From Paramecium sonneborni (lineage: Eukaryota > Ciliophora > Oligohymenophorea > Peniculida > Parameciidae), in the NCBI GenBank assembly GCA_905182985.1, contig CAJJDN010000045.1, positions 1-64,000 on the forward strand: a DNA stretch of 64,000 bases. Direction: 5' to 3'. Under the pieces are notes generated by a model, which saw nothing but the letters and a program-made list of their open reading frames with translations, made no database searches and was not told where the DNA came from. Both the position numbers and the translations under genes were made by a program. Below, piece by piece: positions 47,754-61,072 of the stretch. How positions within the stretch are numbered: position 1 is the stretch's first letter; each line of letters starts with the position of its first letter.

Positions 47754-48344
47754 TAAAATTTAACCTATTTTAATATAAAGATCTTTATTATGGAATTTTA
47801 AAGAAAAAATTCATCATACCACAAAATAAATATAATTTATTAAGAATTCTATTTATAACTTTATTCTTAGATATAGAGTTTATAAATAGTTTTTAAGGTA
47901 AATTTTTGAAAAACATTTTGATATTAATTGTTAAAAATTCATAGAAAATAATCTTAAAATTTAATAACAGTTCGAACTTTGGCATTAAAATTCAAAATAT
48001 ATTATGTATTTTTAATTTTTAAGTTAAAATTTTGCTAATATTTTTGGAAAATAAAATTTAAATACATTTTTTAAAAATGTAAGAAAATATCAATAAATAA
48101 TAAAAAGTGAAAGAAAGGAATCTACATTGAGTAAAAAATAATTATAGAATACTTAAATAATAAATTTTTTTAAAGTTCCCTTATAAAATGACTTCCAATA
48201 AATAATTCCGATTATATATGAATAAACAAAAACTGTTACATCTTAATATTGCAAAGATTAAATAAGGAGACCTTTTAACAAATTATAATTTTGACTTTTT
48301 AATTTATTTAAGTTGCTTTAAAAATATTTTATAATAAGAAAAAA
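47754..48344. other. Intergenic between convergent genes
   Basis: Very AT-rich; no gene, repeat or RNA supported. Confidence 0.45.
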
Positions 48345-51300
48345 TCAAATTATTTATGTGATTAATTTAGCCATTGACTTTTGTGTGTACCTCCTTGGTG
48401 ATAATAATAATAATGATGCTTAACAAGTGTCAATTGATTATTTCTACATTCTCATTAACATTCTTCCCAAAAAAGCTTTAATTATAAGTCCTATGAGCCC
48501 TATACTTAATATAAAAATAATCAAAGTTTGCTGATATTTTGATATTTAAATTTCAAATTGCTATTATGCCATATCAACTATCGAAGAATAGGCAGTAATT
48601 ATGAGATCTGTTCCATAATCTAAATAAGCTATATGCTCAGATGTTTCTACAAAATTAACAAAATCAGTTAAACTATTATTGACCAAATCTCCTTAATAAA
48701 ATTATGGGAACTACTGAATAATCTTATAAACTTAAACAATTAATGATTTCAGCCCCTATTAATAGTAAGCCAAAATTTATTGATTATAGATTCCAACTAA
48801 AGTTGATGAACAATCCAAAGCACTCTAATTGTCACATATTGTTTGTTGATTCATAAAATTTATTTTAAATTTAATGTTTTCATCTGTTAATGAACCAATA
48901 ATGCTATTATCATATTGAAGAAAGAAGTCTTATTCAGTTCCTTTGAGGACTGAAGAGTAATTCTAAAACTCTTTTTATGAAATAACATTATAATATAAGG
49001 ATGAATTAGTTAAAGTTTTGTATGCAATTAGATCAGCATTATTTAATACATTTATAAATGATGATTATAAAGTCTAATATTTAAAAAGCAATTCTAATCC
49101 TGACAATAATTAATCAGTCAATAGAAATATTATTAAAAATATCACTAAGAAATATGACATTATAACCACTAAATCAATAATCAACAAGACAATATATCTA
49201 ATTTATTGAATATTAGATGATTTTAGTTTTTTTATTAATTTATTCTTTTCTTGTTTTGTTCTATTTTAATTATCTATGTAATTAGTAGAAGCATTTTCAG
49301 AATAAATTCCATTTTAAAAGAATTTTTCTATATCAAATATTTTGCCTTCAACAATAAAATCTACCATCATCCAATCATAAACTGATTTTTTTAGAGTAGC
49401 TGCTAGAGCTTCAAAAGATTCTTATTCTTATGCAAATTAAAGTTGATTAATATCTAATAAAGCCATATATAATTTTTTTTTATATTTCCCTAAAGTTGAT
49501 ATCATGGGAATCTATGAGAATTATAAAATTAATACTAATAGAAATATAATAACCATAAAGATTATCAATAACTATTAATAATATCTTTCTTTATCAATTT
49601 TATTATCATAACATGAATCAAAAGCCAATTAAGGAAGTTTACCAATTTCTTTTAAATTTGCCACGCTAGATTAAATAAGTTGAGTTTGTAATTCATAATC
49701 AGCAAATTAATTTTCAATAATTTTATAAAACTATGCTAAAGATTTTTAAATAGTTTCAGTTATTGTTAAATCAGATTTAGTACTATTATCAATATCATAA
49801 AATATTGAAAGGGTAATGCCTATATCATTGATACGATTTTTTTCTAAATTGCTAAAATAAATCAATTAGTCAACTTCTGTAAATATTTATTTATCATAAA
49901 ATATGTGTAATTAATCAAAATTTGAAACATTAAAGTCATATGAATATTAAATTCGAAATAATCCATGTGTAATAAGAGAATAAGTTTTTTATAATTTAAG
50001 TAATATTTGTATTAAACTCATACAATCTCCATAATCATATTAATTCCAAACAGAGATAGAAACAAGTAAAATATATATTATGACTAAAAGTATTGTAACA
50101 AATAGAATATAATTTTAAAATTTATAGGAATTAGGATATTGGAATTCGCTAATTTTTTGATTTATAGCTTTGTAATTTTCATCGAAATTTTTAAGTTGTA
50201 AGAGATAGGAATCCTCATTTTCAACTTTTTCTCTCTCTCTATCTTAATTACTTTAAATAACTTTTTGTTCTAACTCATTGTAAAATCTTTACTATTTATT
50301 TTTTTAGGATAATTTATTTATGACTTTGCTTGCAGCTTCTTTTTGTGAGCCTTTAAGAAAATCAATTTGATTTGATCTGATATTTGATTCAAATTGAATT
50401 TCAGTTCCATTACTTTTTGCACTTTAAATACCATATTCGAGTAATTAAAGACTTTTTCTATTAGTTAATAGTAATTTATTTTATTCATCTTTAGCAGATG
50501 TAATAATACATTGATCTGTAAGGATATTTTAATCACTAAAGCAATATTCATCCTATTTTGAAGGATGACTTTAAAATTAATAGAGAGAAATTTGATCATC
50601 TTGTTCTACTTTTTCACTGAAATTACCTTATAGACTCATAGAATCTTGAGATATGACTTCAAATTGTGTTTAAATTTAAGATTATTTTACATTAGTAGAT
50701 CCTCTATTTAAATTAACACTTTTCTCCTATTTCATTTAAGCCTACATTTACTTTAATGTATCTCTTAATTATTTACGATAGCCTTTCTCCATACTTGCTA
50801 ATTATTACTCATTAACAGTTAATTCAATAACAAACATTTAGACTTTATTTTCTATTTCATTTTTTTTATACCTAAATTCTTCATAATTAATGGAATAAAT
50901 AACAGGAATAGGATTAAAATCTTAAGTAGTAATTCTTTAAATATAATTCTAGAATTTATCGTAATACATTTATTCAGCTCTAGTTTTTAATTGTCCTTCA
51001 CTTTCAGAAGATGAATCTGCTTTTTCAGAATGTTAGATGGTAGTTGTCATTTAATTAAGATTAGATACTCTCATATCTTATCTTGAAAAGTTGCCTAATA
51101 CCATTTATTGATGTTTTCGTAGGAATTCTTCAAAATAAAAAGAACACAACTTCTCATTAAATACAGAAACCTATTATTTAGCATTAAGAGATTCTGTTTC
51201 TATGTATTATGATCTTTTTCCACTATAAGAGAAATTAGAAGTTTAGATTTTCTCATCTTCATTGATTTTCCCCAATACTTTGTTATATTATTGAACAAAT

Positions 51301-54073
51301 AAATTGATATCTTCAGGAACAAACATGTAAGTTTCCTTATTAGATACTACGGTATTACTACTTTCAAGATCTATTGGATTTGGATATTTTCCTTTAGGAG
51401 GAACTTAACCATTCATTAGATATTCAATTCCTGTTTATTCGATTTCAGCAGTTATAAAAGGAAATAACATCCAAATTAAAACTTTTATGTAGAAATCTTC
51501 TATTGTTAGAGGTTAATTAGACCATTTAATTTCATAAACATCAAAACTAATATTAATTATGTTTATAAATACACTTCAGAATCTGAATCTGCAGATGAAT
51601 CATCATTTTCAAAAGATTTCTATTTTACTTCATCTTATTTATTTACATCTTTCAATTTTCTTTACATTCTATCTATCATTTTATACAATCCCTAAGTAAT
51701 TCCCATCAAATTTCCATAAATATCAAATAAAACATGTTACTGTCCTTTAAATATCAGATTTCGCAATCTCTTAGATTCATCTTTAATATCTATTTCATCT
51801 TATTCTAACCTTTTTAAACATCCAATCATTGAAAAATCAGCTTCTAAATCTGGACTAAAATTATGAGCCAAATACACTTAACATCTAATTAGTGTTTAAT
51901 CACATAGTTTAGCAAAAGTTTAAAAATATTTTCCAATTCTTTATGTTGATCCTCTTCTAATATAATTTTACATCATTTCATCATGGACTCCCAAAAGCCA
52001 ATTAGGCATCAATGGATTAATATTACCTTTAGTATAATCTATAAATGAAGCCATATCTGCAAATCCAAAAAATCGAGGTATCAATGGTGAAATAACTTTA
52101 TTTCTAACTTTTCCAATATTTGGACCAAATGCTATACACACTTTGACTGATATTGCATCTCCTTTAAAAAAATTAATGTTAGTAATCTCAAAAGTACTCA
52201 TGCTCCTTTCATATGCCAAAATCTCCTTACAATCTATTTAGTTTTTTTGAATCTATACCTTTTTCCATCTCATAATATGCTCTTGCGTTATTATATAATA
52301 TCAACTGAATTAGAGCATCAAATTTTAAGAATTGAACATTATAGGTTCTTCCATTAACAAAAAATATTGAACTATATTTATCATATTCTCGAGTTATTTA
52401 TTATTACAATAATTAAAGTTACTACAATTATTTTTCTATTTCTATAAATGTTGCTATCTTTCCCTCTTATATCTGTTTCCAGAACCCAGATTTAAATTGA
52501 CAAATCTATTATTTTAAAATACTTTTTACTTAAATTAATAATGGAAGCATATTTTATTTGACTTATTCCATTTAATAAAGATTCTATACAATGCTTCTCT
52601 CACTTTTGCTAACCTACAACTTTACATTTGAAATTCTACTACGCGATTCAGAATTTATGTTATAATCTTCATCTTTCTACATTTAAGCCTATATTATGAA
52701 TTACAGAAATAAGCACATTTAAATAAAATAGAAAGAATATTCTCTTTACTTTTAAAAAAGAACTTTAAGTTCTTAATAAGTCTTAGGTCCATTTCTTTTA
52801 AATTTATTGATAAATGTTAAGAATTTTAATGAAAGAACTTCAAAATCTCCAATTCTTTTTTATACTGTAACCTTGTGTTTGTCAAAACTTCTTTTAAACA
52901 AACATGAAATAAAAATTACAGTTTGGTCAAGTTTAATTATCTTTTCAAATCCAATTTTCTTACATTAACATTTATTCTGTCTGCAATGAGTATAATGCAT
53001 ACAAAACTTAGTTATGTATTCTATTTCTTTCTGCTTACATTTTTAAGCTTCTCCATTTAGTTCAAACATATTCTCTATGTACAACAATTCAAAATATTAA
53101 TTTTATTTAGATATTGTCTAATAAACATTTTATCTCTTCATTTCTACTAAAGCACTTGTTAAATATTATGAAACAGGTAGTAAAATTAAAAATATAACAA
53201 TGCATGAATATGAATTAATTGAGAATGCTTTCTATATTGTGGTTATCACATAAACAATTGTGAATATTGTTAATCCCTAATTATATAGTTGAGCATAAGC
53301 AGAAAATCTATGATGATTAGAATTATATAGATTACCCAAAAGGATACTAAATGATTGCTTCTCCAATTAACATACATATGAACAATCCAAAGATAATTTT
53401 TGAAAGTAAAATAAAAATAAATTATGTTCTTAACGACATGAAAAATAAAGGAATCAAAAGTAATTAAGCTATAATATTATTGTAATTAAAGTATTTTCGT
53501 AAGCTTTACTAAAAGAATTCATAATTTATAAAATAGATATTTGAAAATAATAAACTACCTATTGCTATCAATAAATTAAAAATTGACAACAGCAAAAGAA
53601 ATGGATCATTTGCATTTAATAAATTCCAGCAAATATAGTAAAGTTGTAATACATAAAATAACCAAGTGAAGTTCAGAAAATAGTTATTTATTAATATGGT
53701 AGTTATCTATAATAGGATAATCAATGTATACATCTAAAACACTTTTTGAGATACTATCTACACTATTATGACTTTTCATTATAAAACGATAGGTGATTAT
53801 GATATAAGGAAAACAATTAAGCAGGGTTATAGCTATACCTATTAAAATGTTGATAGCATCATTATCCATAAAGTAAGGAGAGATTAAGCATATTTTGGTG
53901 AATGATTTTATCAGGCTCAAGACTTGCTCATTTGAATCATCAATTAAAAAATATGACAATTGCAGGAAATATACTGCAATTTGGAATTTCGCATAGCTGA
54001 AATTATTTATAGTAGGAGACAAATTGGTTTGAATTATCAAGCCTTGATATTACTTAAAGTATTCCCATTTCAT
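48345..54073 (-). CDS. TmcB-like PAS-domain membrane protein, 1874 aa
   Basis: ATG 54071-54073, introns 53707-53731, 53308-53335, 52234-52258 and 51547-51572 (25-28 nt), TGA 48345-48347; 1875 codons. The N-terminal 330 residues contain several membrane helices (IFILLSKIIFGLFICMLIGE) followed by helical segments with ENMFELNGEA and HCRQNKCQCKK motifs known in the ciliate family named after Dictyostelium tiny macrocysts protein B. A PAS-like domain lies at about residues 595-780 (VISPLIPRFFGFADMASFID, PNWLLGVHDEMMQNYIRRGS, QVYLAHNFSPDLEADFSMIG). Beyond it come a coiled coil and a C-terminal block with at least four membrane segments. The family is large in ciliates and probably sensory; no catalytic domain is visible. 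Length is typical. Confidence 0.78.
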
Positions 54074-54613
54074 ATTTGGAAATATAAATAATATAAAATT
54101 ATAACATACACACAACTTATCATTCAAAATTAACTTTTTTAAAGTCAGACTTCCCCTGAGTAGTAGAACAATAACTAATTTAAATAAAGCTATGATAATA
54201 TTGATTTAAATTAATTTGTGTTAAACTAACCTAAAAATACTTTCAAATTTTATATAAGTTATTCCTTATATTTATTTAATATCTAAAATGCTGATATAAA
54301 TGAAAGAAAAACAAATATTTGTAAAAACAGTTTATTAAATACAAACTAGATGAAATTTACATAGAAGTATTTTATTTATTTCTAAAATAACTATTATTCA
54401 GTAAGGATTGAAGTATAAATAAGATTGATGATTGAAATTTGAATTTCTTACATTTTGATGATATAAATTTATTTTTTATTAGAATCTAAAAAAAGATGCT
54501 TAAGGATAAATATAATGGAGACTGAAAAATAAATTGAAAATATAATTAAGTTTAGGGAAATAAATAAATGAATAAATGTAAAAATTACGTATATATAGAT
54601 AAAATGGCATTGA
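54074..54613. other. Intergenic between TmcB-like gene and Sec61 block
   Basis: No gene supported. The last about 20 bases (from 54592) reappear after the single N at 56003, because the repeated Sec61 block includes this flank. Confidence 0.5.
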
Positions 54614-56002
54614 TCAAAATATGGATTGATTATCATATTTTTCCTTATGAAAAGTTTCAAAATATCCATAAATAATTGTAACGGCCAGCAAGATTCCAGT
54701 TCCTTAGAAAAATATTATAAAAAATATTACCTGATCCAATAGCTCCTAAAATATCAGCAACAATAGTCAATAATCCTATACAAACTCCTCCACAAAAAGC
54801 TGCAACTGGAATATAACCAGATAAATATTTAACCATAGATTCTTCTCTTAAACCTTTAATTTTAATCTAGAATAAAAATATAATAGATACTTATTCATCT
54901 TTGAATTTTCTAGCAACATCTTTTGCACTTTCACCTGAAATTTGAATCCAAAATTTAGCAAAGAATCCACACATAAAAACAACAAATAAAACATAAACAA
55001 TAGCATGAATAGGATCATTAATAATATCTTTAACATCTCTTAATGGTGACATATAATAAGCTAAACCTCCAATAGGTACAGATTAACCTCCAAATTCTGC
55101 CTCTTACCATGTACCTAATAATTTAACAAAGAAATTAGTTTTAAATCTTCTATAAAGTAATTATGATAAGAAATAAACATTTTAAACAAGAGTACTCTGA
55201 ATAATCATAGGAATATTTGAAGTGTAAAATAATTTAATTCCATGTGATGATACTAATCCTCTAATTTTTTAACTGGCTAATGGAACTTCAACTCTGAACC
55301 CTTATAAATAAATGACTAATGAGATCACAAATAAAGTAGCTAATAAATTATTAAGATTTGGAGCTGATTCTCTAAAAAATGCATAATAAAGTGCTTAAAC
55401 TAAAAATAATTGATTAATATTACGTGTATTTTATTTGGTGAAGATCAAATGGAAGAAATTAATAATAGCTCCTTCAAATTGAGTTCCAGCTTCAGTTGAC
55501 AATGTAATTGGTGAAAATGATTTCCATAAAATGTTTTCACTTACATTTGTAGCAATAAATAATGAAATACCTGATCCCAAACCTAAAAGATTTAAAATTT
55601 TTATATTGTACCATATCCTTTTTAAAGCATTTCATCTAACATAGTGACAACGACTCCTGCAAATGTTAATTATAATAAAATGAGTATGGCATTGCCTGCT
55701 CCAATCTAATTAATATCACCATATGCACCAGACCAAATGTAAGCCATTCCTTCAGCAATAGCCATAATAAAGGATAATACTAAAAATTGATATTAGTATT
55801 ACATTTTTATGCTGCATTAAATAGTACTTTGTCTTCTCTAACAGAATGATTCACTTCAATAAATCCGACTCCACTTAGAAATTGTAAAATCATTCCAGAT
55901 GTTACAATAGGTGAAATACCCAATTCCATCAATGTACCTTTATTTGAAGCCAATATTACTCTCATCCAATAAAAAGGATCAGATCCTAACAAATATTCTT
56001 TT
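54614..56002 (-). CDS. SEC61A: Sec61 alpha, copy A (3' part, first exon missing)
   Basis: This copy contains the stop (TGA 54614-54616) and all exons except the first; it breaks off at 56002 inside intron 1, immediately before an N. Introns are 54703-54730 (28 nt), 54867-54890 (24), 55583-55611 (29) and 55780-55802 (23). Signature motifs: [64 protein letters not shown] and the C-terminal [18 protein letters not shown]. Sec61 alpha is the pore of the ER protein translocon, with ten membrane helices. Combined with exon 1 of copy C the coding length is 478 codons, matching the family (human 476 aa). Its overlap with copy C has the same length (1267 bases) and looks identical wherever I compared it. 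Confidence 0.95.
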
Positions 56003-56003
56003 N
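56003..56003. other. Single N: contig junction
   Basis: One undetermined base sits exactly where copy A breaks off in intron 1 and where the 3' flank of copy B begins. This is the signature of two contigs abutted by an assembler, not a biological junction. Confidence 0.85.
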
Positions 56004-56027
56004 TATATATAGATAAAATGGCATTGA

Positions 56028-57386
56028 TCAAAATATGGATTGATTATCATATTTTTCCTTATGAAAAGTTTCAAAATATCCATAAATAATTGTAACGGCC
56101 AGCAAGATTCCAGTTCCTTAGAAAAATATTATAAAAAATATTACCTGATCCAATAGCTCCTAAAATATCAGCAACAATAGTCAATAATCCTATACAAACT
56201 CCTCCACAAAAAGCTGCAACTGGAATATAACCAGATAAATATTTAACCATAGATTCTTCTCTTAAACCTTTAATTTTAATCTAGAATAAAAATATAATAG
56301 ATACTTATTCATCTTTGAATTTTCTAGCAACATCTTTTGCACTTTCACCTGAAATTTGAATCCAAAATTTAGCAAAGAATCCACACATAAAAACAACAAA
56401 TAAAACATAAACAATAGCATGAATAGGATCATTAATAATATCTTTAACATCTCTTAATGGTGACATATAATAAGCTAAACCTCCAATAGGTACAGATTAA
56501 CCTCCAAATTCTGCCTCTTACCATGTACCTAATAATTTAACAAAGAAATTAGTTTTAAATCTTCTATAAAGTAATTATGATAAGAAATAAACATTTTAAA
56601 CAAGAGTACTCTGAATAATCATAGGAATATTTGAAGTGTAAAATAATTTAATTCCATGTGATGATACTAATCCTCTAATTTTTTAACTGGCTAATGGAAC
56701 TTCAACTCTAAAACCTTATAAATAAATGACTAATGAGATCACAAATAAGGTAGCTAATAAATTATTAAGATTTGGAGCTGATTCTCTAAAGAATGCATAA
56801 TAAAGTGCTTAAACTACAAATAATTGATAAATATTACGAGTATTTTATTTTGTGAAGATCAAATGGAAGAAATTAATAATAGCTCCTTCAAATTAAGTTC
56901 CAGCTTCTGTAGATAATGTAATTGGTGAAAATGATTTCCATAAAATATTTTCACTTACATTAGTAGCAATAAATAATGAAATACCTGATCCCAAACCTAA
57001 AAGATTTAAATTTTTTATTTGTACCATATCCTTTTTAAAGCATTTCATCTAACATGGTCACAACAACTCCAGCAAATGTTAATTATAATAAAATGAGAAT
57101 AGCATTGCCTGCTCCAATTTAATTAATATCACCATATGCACCTGACCATATGTAAGCCATTCCTTCAGCAATTGCCATAATAAAGGATAATACTAATAAT
57201 TGATATATTAGTATTACATTTTTATGCTGCATTAAATAGTACTTTGTCTTCTCTAACAGAGTGATTTACTTCAATAAATCCTACCCCACTTAGAAATTGT
57301 AAAATCATTCCAGATGTTACAATAGGTGAAATACCCAATTCCATCAATGTACCTTTATTTGAAGCCAATATTACTCTCATCCAATA
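56028..57386 (-). CDS. SEC61A: Sec61 alpha, copy B (chimeric, 5' end lost in gap)
   Basis: Stop TGA at 56028-56030; offset from copy A is exactly 1414 bases. From the stop to 56709 the sequence appears identical to copy A, introns and 3' flank included. From 56710 on it differs by frequent mostly silent changes, and its introns change length (28 instead of 29 nt; 25 instead of 23 nt). The encoded protein remains Sec61 alpha. The 5' end runs into the N run at 57387 after the WMRVILA codons. The upstream part is evidently a diverged paralogue or allele, and the downstream part is copy A sequence; a chimeric contig or a conversion tract explains this. Confidence 0.9.
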
Positions 57387-57477
57387 NNNNNNNNNNNNNN
57401 NNNNNNNNNNNNNNNNNNNNNNNNNNNNNNNNNNNNNNNNNNNNNNNNNNNNNNNNNNNNNNNNNNNNNNNNNNNNN
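57387..57477. other. Assembly gap (91 N)
   Basis: A run of undetermined bases inside the Sec61 block, between the truncated 5' end of copy B and the truncated 3' end of copy C. Its length is probably nominal. Confidence 0.98.
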
Positions 57478-58919
57478 CCAATAGCTCCTAAAATATCAGC
57501 AACAATAGTCAATAATCCTATACAAACTCCTCCACAAAAAGCTGCAACTGGAATATAACCAGATAAATATTTAACCATAGATTCTTCTCTTAAACCTTTA
57601 ATTTTAATCTAGAATAAAAATATAATAGATACTTATTCATCTTTGAATTTTCTAGCAACATCTTTTGCACTTTCACCTGAAATTTGAATCCAAAATTTAG
57701 CAAAGAATCCACACATAAAAACAACAAATAAAACATAAACAATAGCATGAATAGGATCATTAATAATATCTTTAACATCTCTTAATGGTGACATATAATA
57801 AGCTAAACCTCCAATAGGTACAGATTAACCTCCAAATTCTGCCTCTTACCATGTACCTAATAATTTAACAAAGAAATTAGTTTTAAATCTTCTATAAAGT
57901 AATTATGATAAGAAATAAACATTTTAAACAAGAGTACTCTGAATAATCATAGGAATATTTGAAGTGTAAAATAATTTAATTCCATGTGATGATACTAATC
58001 CTCTAATTTTTTAACTGGCTAATGGAACTTCAACTCTGAACCCTTATAAATAAATGACTAATGAGATCACAAATAAAGTAGCTAATAAATTATTAAGATT
58101 TGGAGCTGATTCTCTAAAAAATGCATAATAAAGTGCTTAAACTAAAAATAATTGATTAATATTACGTGTATTTTATTTGGTGAAGATCAAATGGAAGAAA
58201 TTAATAATAGCTCCTTCAAATTGAGTTCCAGCTTCAGTTGACAATGTAATTGGTGAAAATGATTTCCATAAAATGTTTTCACTTACATTTGTAGCAATAA
58301 ATAATGAAATACCTGATCCCAAACCTAAAAGATTTAAAATTTTTATATTGTACCATATCCTTTTTAAAGCATTTCATCTAACATAGTGACAACGACTCCT
58401 GCAAATGTTAATTATAATAAAATGAGTATGGCATTGCCTGCTCCAATCTAATTAATATCACCATATGCACCAGACCAAATGTAAGCCATTCCTTCAGCAA
58501 TAGCCATAATAAAGGATAATACTAAAAATTGATATTAGTATTACATTTTTATGCTGCATTAAATAGTACTTTGTCTTCTCTAACAGAATGATTCACTTCA
58601 ATAAATCCGACTCCACTTAGAAATTGTAAAATCATTCCAGATGTTACAATAGGTGAAATACCCAATTCCATCAATGTACCTTTATTTGAAGCCAATATTA
58701 CTCTCATCCAATAAAAAGGATCAGATCCTAACAAATATTCTTTTGAAATATACCTGATGTTCTATATACACCATATAATGGAATTTAACAACAAATCAAA
58801 TAGATAAAGAGAGTAATTCCTGTAATGAGCACTTTAACCTTTAAAGGTTAAGGAAATCTTGGCTCTTATACTTCAGGAATAATAGAAAGTGCTGGTCTTA
58901 ACAAATGAAGAAGTCTCAT
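57478..58919 (-). CDS. SEC61A: Sec61 alpha, copy C (5' part, last exon lost in gap)
   Basis: This copy has the true start: ATG 58917-58919 begins [20 protein letters not shown], the cytosolic N-terminus, followed by the first membrane helix ([19 protein letters not shown]). Exon 1 ends at 58754, intron 1 is 58728-58753 (26 nt), and later introns correspond to those of copy A shifted by 2742 bases. The sequence stops at the gap before the final intron. Because 57478-58744 appears to duplicate 54736-56002 base for base, copies A and C are most likely two ends of one gene. The gene start lies 60 bases downstream of the stop of the next minus-strand gene. Confidence 0.95.
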
Positions 58920-58978
58920 AAATTAAAATAATAAATTAACACGTATACTACTCAACAATTATCTCTTTAACATATAAT

Positions 58979-60241
58979 TCATTATAAATCTTTTCTTAAT
59001 GGTCTATTACGATTTAATTGACTTCTTATTTATGCCTATATTGAGAATAACTGTTTTAGTTCTGCTTCTACCAATAGTTTATTTATATTATCACTCTTAC
59101 TCAAATCAACTACTTTCAAATATATTTATTATTTAATATCTAACATCTGTATCCACAATTCTTGTTAACTCTATCCCAAATATTATACAATTTCAGAGAT
59201 AGTTTTCTTCAACTCATTATTATGCTCACTTATTGATTCAATTTATTTCTTATGGTATTTTATTACTTCATTCCTTTCTCTTAAAATATTCTCACAAAAT
59301 TCTTACCATTTTTTATTTATTTACTTTCCTTGATTCTTTAAATAAGCTAAGTAACTTCAAATACATACCAATCTTTTATAGCAATTCCTCTTTATCAGCA
59401 TTTTAATTATTACTGATCTTATGAAAATTGCTAGCACTGTTACTCATTTTGCTCTATTTCAAAGTTTCACTCAATACACTCTTTGGAGTTGTTATTCTAA
59501 AAGGATTACAAGTTAGATCTTATATTTTGCTTTATAAATCAAATATTATTTAAATATTATCCTATATGTGACTCTAGTATTTTTCCTCCTGATTTTTTTT
59601 TTATACATAATAGTTCATTAACTAAACCATCAAAACAACAATTTACATATTCTACTAAAAACTATACAATCATCTTTTTATTACTTCTATCCATCTCATT
59701 TATCAAATCTAAAAGATTCTCTTTACAAATAAAATTTATTAGTTAATCATAAAGTTCATCTTAATTGTCTTACATCTAATTTATATCCTATCTTTAATCC
59801 ATCACCAACTATAACTGACATGTCAATGTTTCAATCTCCTGTACATATTATAATTATTCTTCTTTTAATTACAACTGTTCCTTCTCATAATTTGATTATA
59901 AATTCTCATATTCATTTATTTATCTTTCCAGTTCTATTATTTATTTCTACTATTAATCAACTGTCTCTTATTAAATACTTTTATACATCTATTAATTAAG
60001 CTTTATCGTTATATAATTATTAGCACATCTCGAACATTTTTTAATATGATTTTAACTTTTCATCATCAAAATTTTATGCTCTTTGCTAACTTATTTCCTC
60101 TATATTCTATAATTAATTATCAATTTTTATATGGTCTGATTATTTAACTTGAACTGGCAAATCCTCACTCGATTGATGTGTACTTTTTGGGCCAACATCA
60201 AATACAAAATTTGCTCTTATGTCTTTATATGCTTTACTCAT
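58979..60241 (-). CDS. Coiled-coil protein, 397 aa
   Basis: ATG 60239-60241, introns 59965-59986 (22 nt), 59622-59646 (25) and 59347-59368 (22), TGA 58979-58981; 398 codons. Each intron corrects a frame break. A short N-terminal region (ANFVFDVGPKSTHQSSEDLP) precedes nearly continuous coiled coil (ELERQINEYENLQSNYEKEQ, LQLKEEQLQYVQEIETL), interrupted by a Pro/Thr/Ser segment (NPFRITTPKSVLSETL) and followed by more helices to the C-terminus. It is likely a cytoskeletal or centriolar structural protein; no specific family is recognised. It runs in the same direction as the Sec61 block. Confidence 0.6.
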
Positions 60242-61072
60242 CTATAAATAAATTATATTTATAATTATATTTCTAAACCTTTACTTATATAAATAATTAA
60301 AAAATGAACAATTAACCTTTTTTATTCTAAACTTCTTTTAGAAGCACCATACATTGTATTTTTTTATAAAATTTATTTTTCTATTAATTACTTATTTAGA
60401 ATTTCAAATTTAGTTTATTACTTATTTGTGAATTCTTTTTTATCATGAACTTTTCAGTTAGAAATATTATGTATTTTAAGATTTTATAATTTTTCTAAAT
60501 AAATTTTTGATTTTATATTATTATTATGAAGTATTTTTATTTTCATTTGAACACATTAAATTTATAACAATAAATAAAATAATTCATTCTTTTATATCAC
60601 ATTCATTAGTTTCTAAATAAAAGAATATTATTTTGTTTCAAATTGAATTAAGAATCAATTTAAAAAATATAGATAAAAAAAACAAGAAACAATTTTCATT
60701 TTGGAATTAATTTGGCATTATTATGGACGGATATTGATTATTTATGATATCTGGTAAAATTTTTTTCTTATCCAAACGACTAATTTGTTTAAGAATAACT
60801 TTGATTTAAATTTTGTACTTAGTTATTAAGCATCTAAAATAATTATGTTTTTAACCTTTAGTTTTAAATCTTTGTTTTCTGAAATTAATTACTTAATTTA
60901 CTATTAACTATCCTTAAATTTTTATTATTAATTAGATAACTTTTGTTATAATAACACTTCCTATTAAATTAGTTCACTATCAACTGCTTCAGTTCTAACT
61001 AATTTGTTTTATAGCACCAGCATTTCTTAAATTATTTCTTAACACTCAATCTAAAAAAGTGGTTTCACTATT
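60242..61072. other. Intergenic, no supported gene
   Basis: AT-rich spacer between two minus-strand coiled-coil genes; nothing recognised. Confidence 0.45.

Noticed and set aside
53684..54040. Independent 118-codon minus-strand gene
   Set aside because: It is the first exon of the TmcB-like gene, joined to the rest by the 25-nt intron at 53707-53731; the tail after that intron start is not coding in this frame.
54592..58919. True tandem triplication of Sec61 alpha
   Set aside because: Both junctions coincide with N positions and copies A and C appear identical; an assembly artefact is the simpler reading (see findings).
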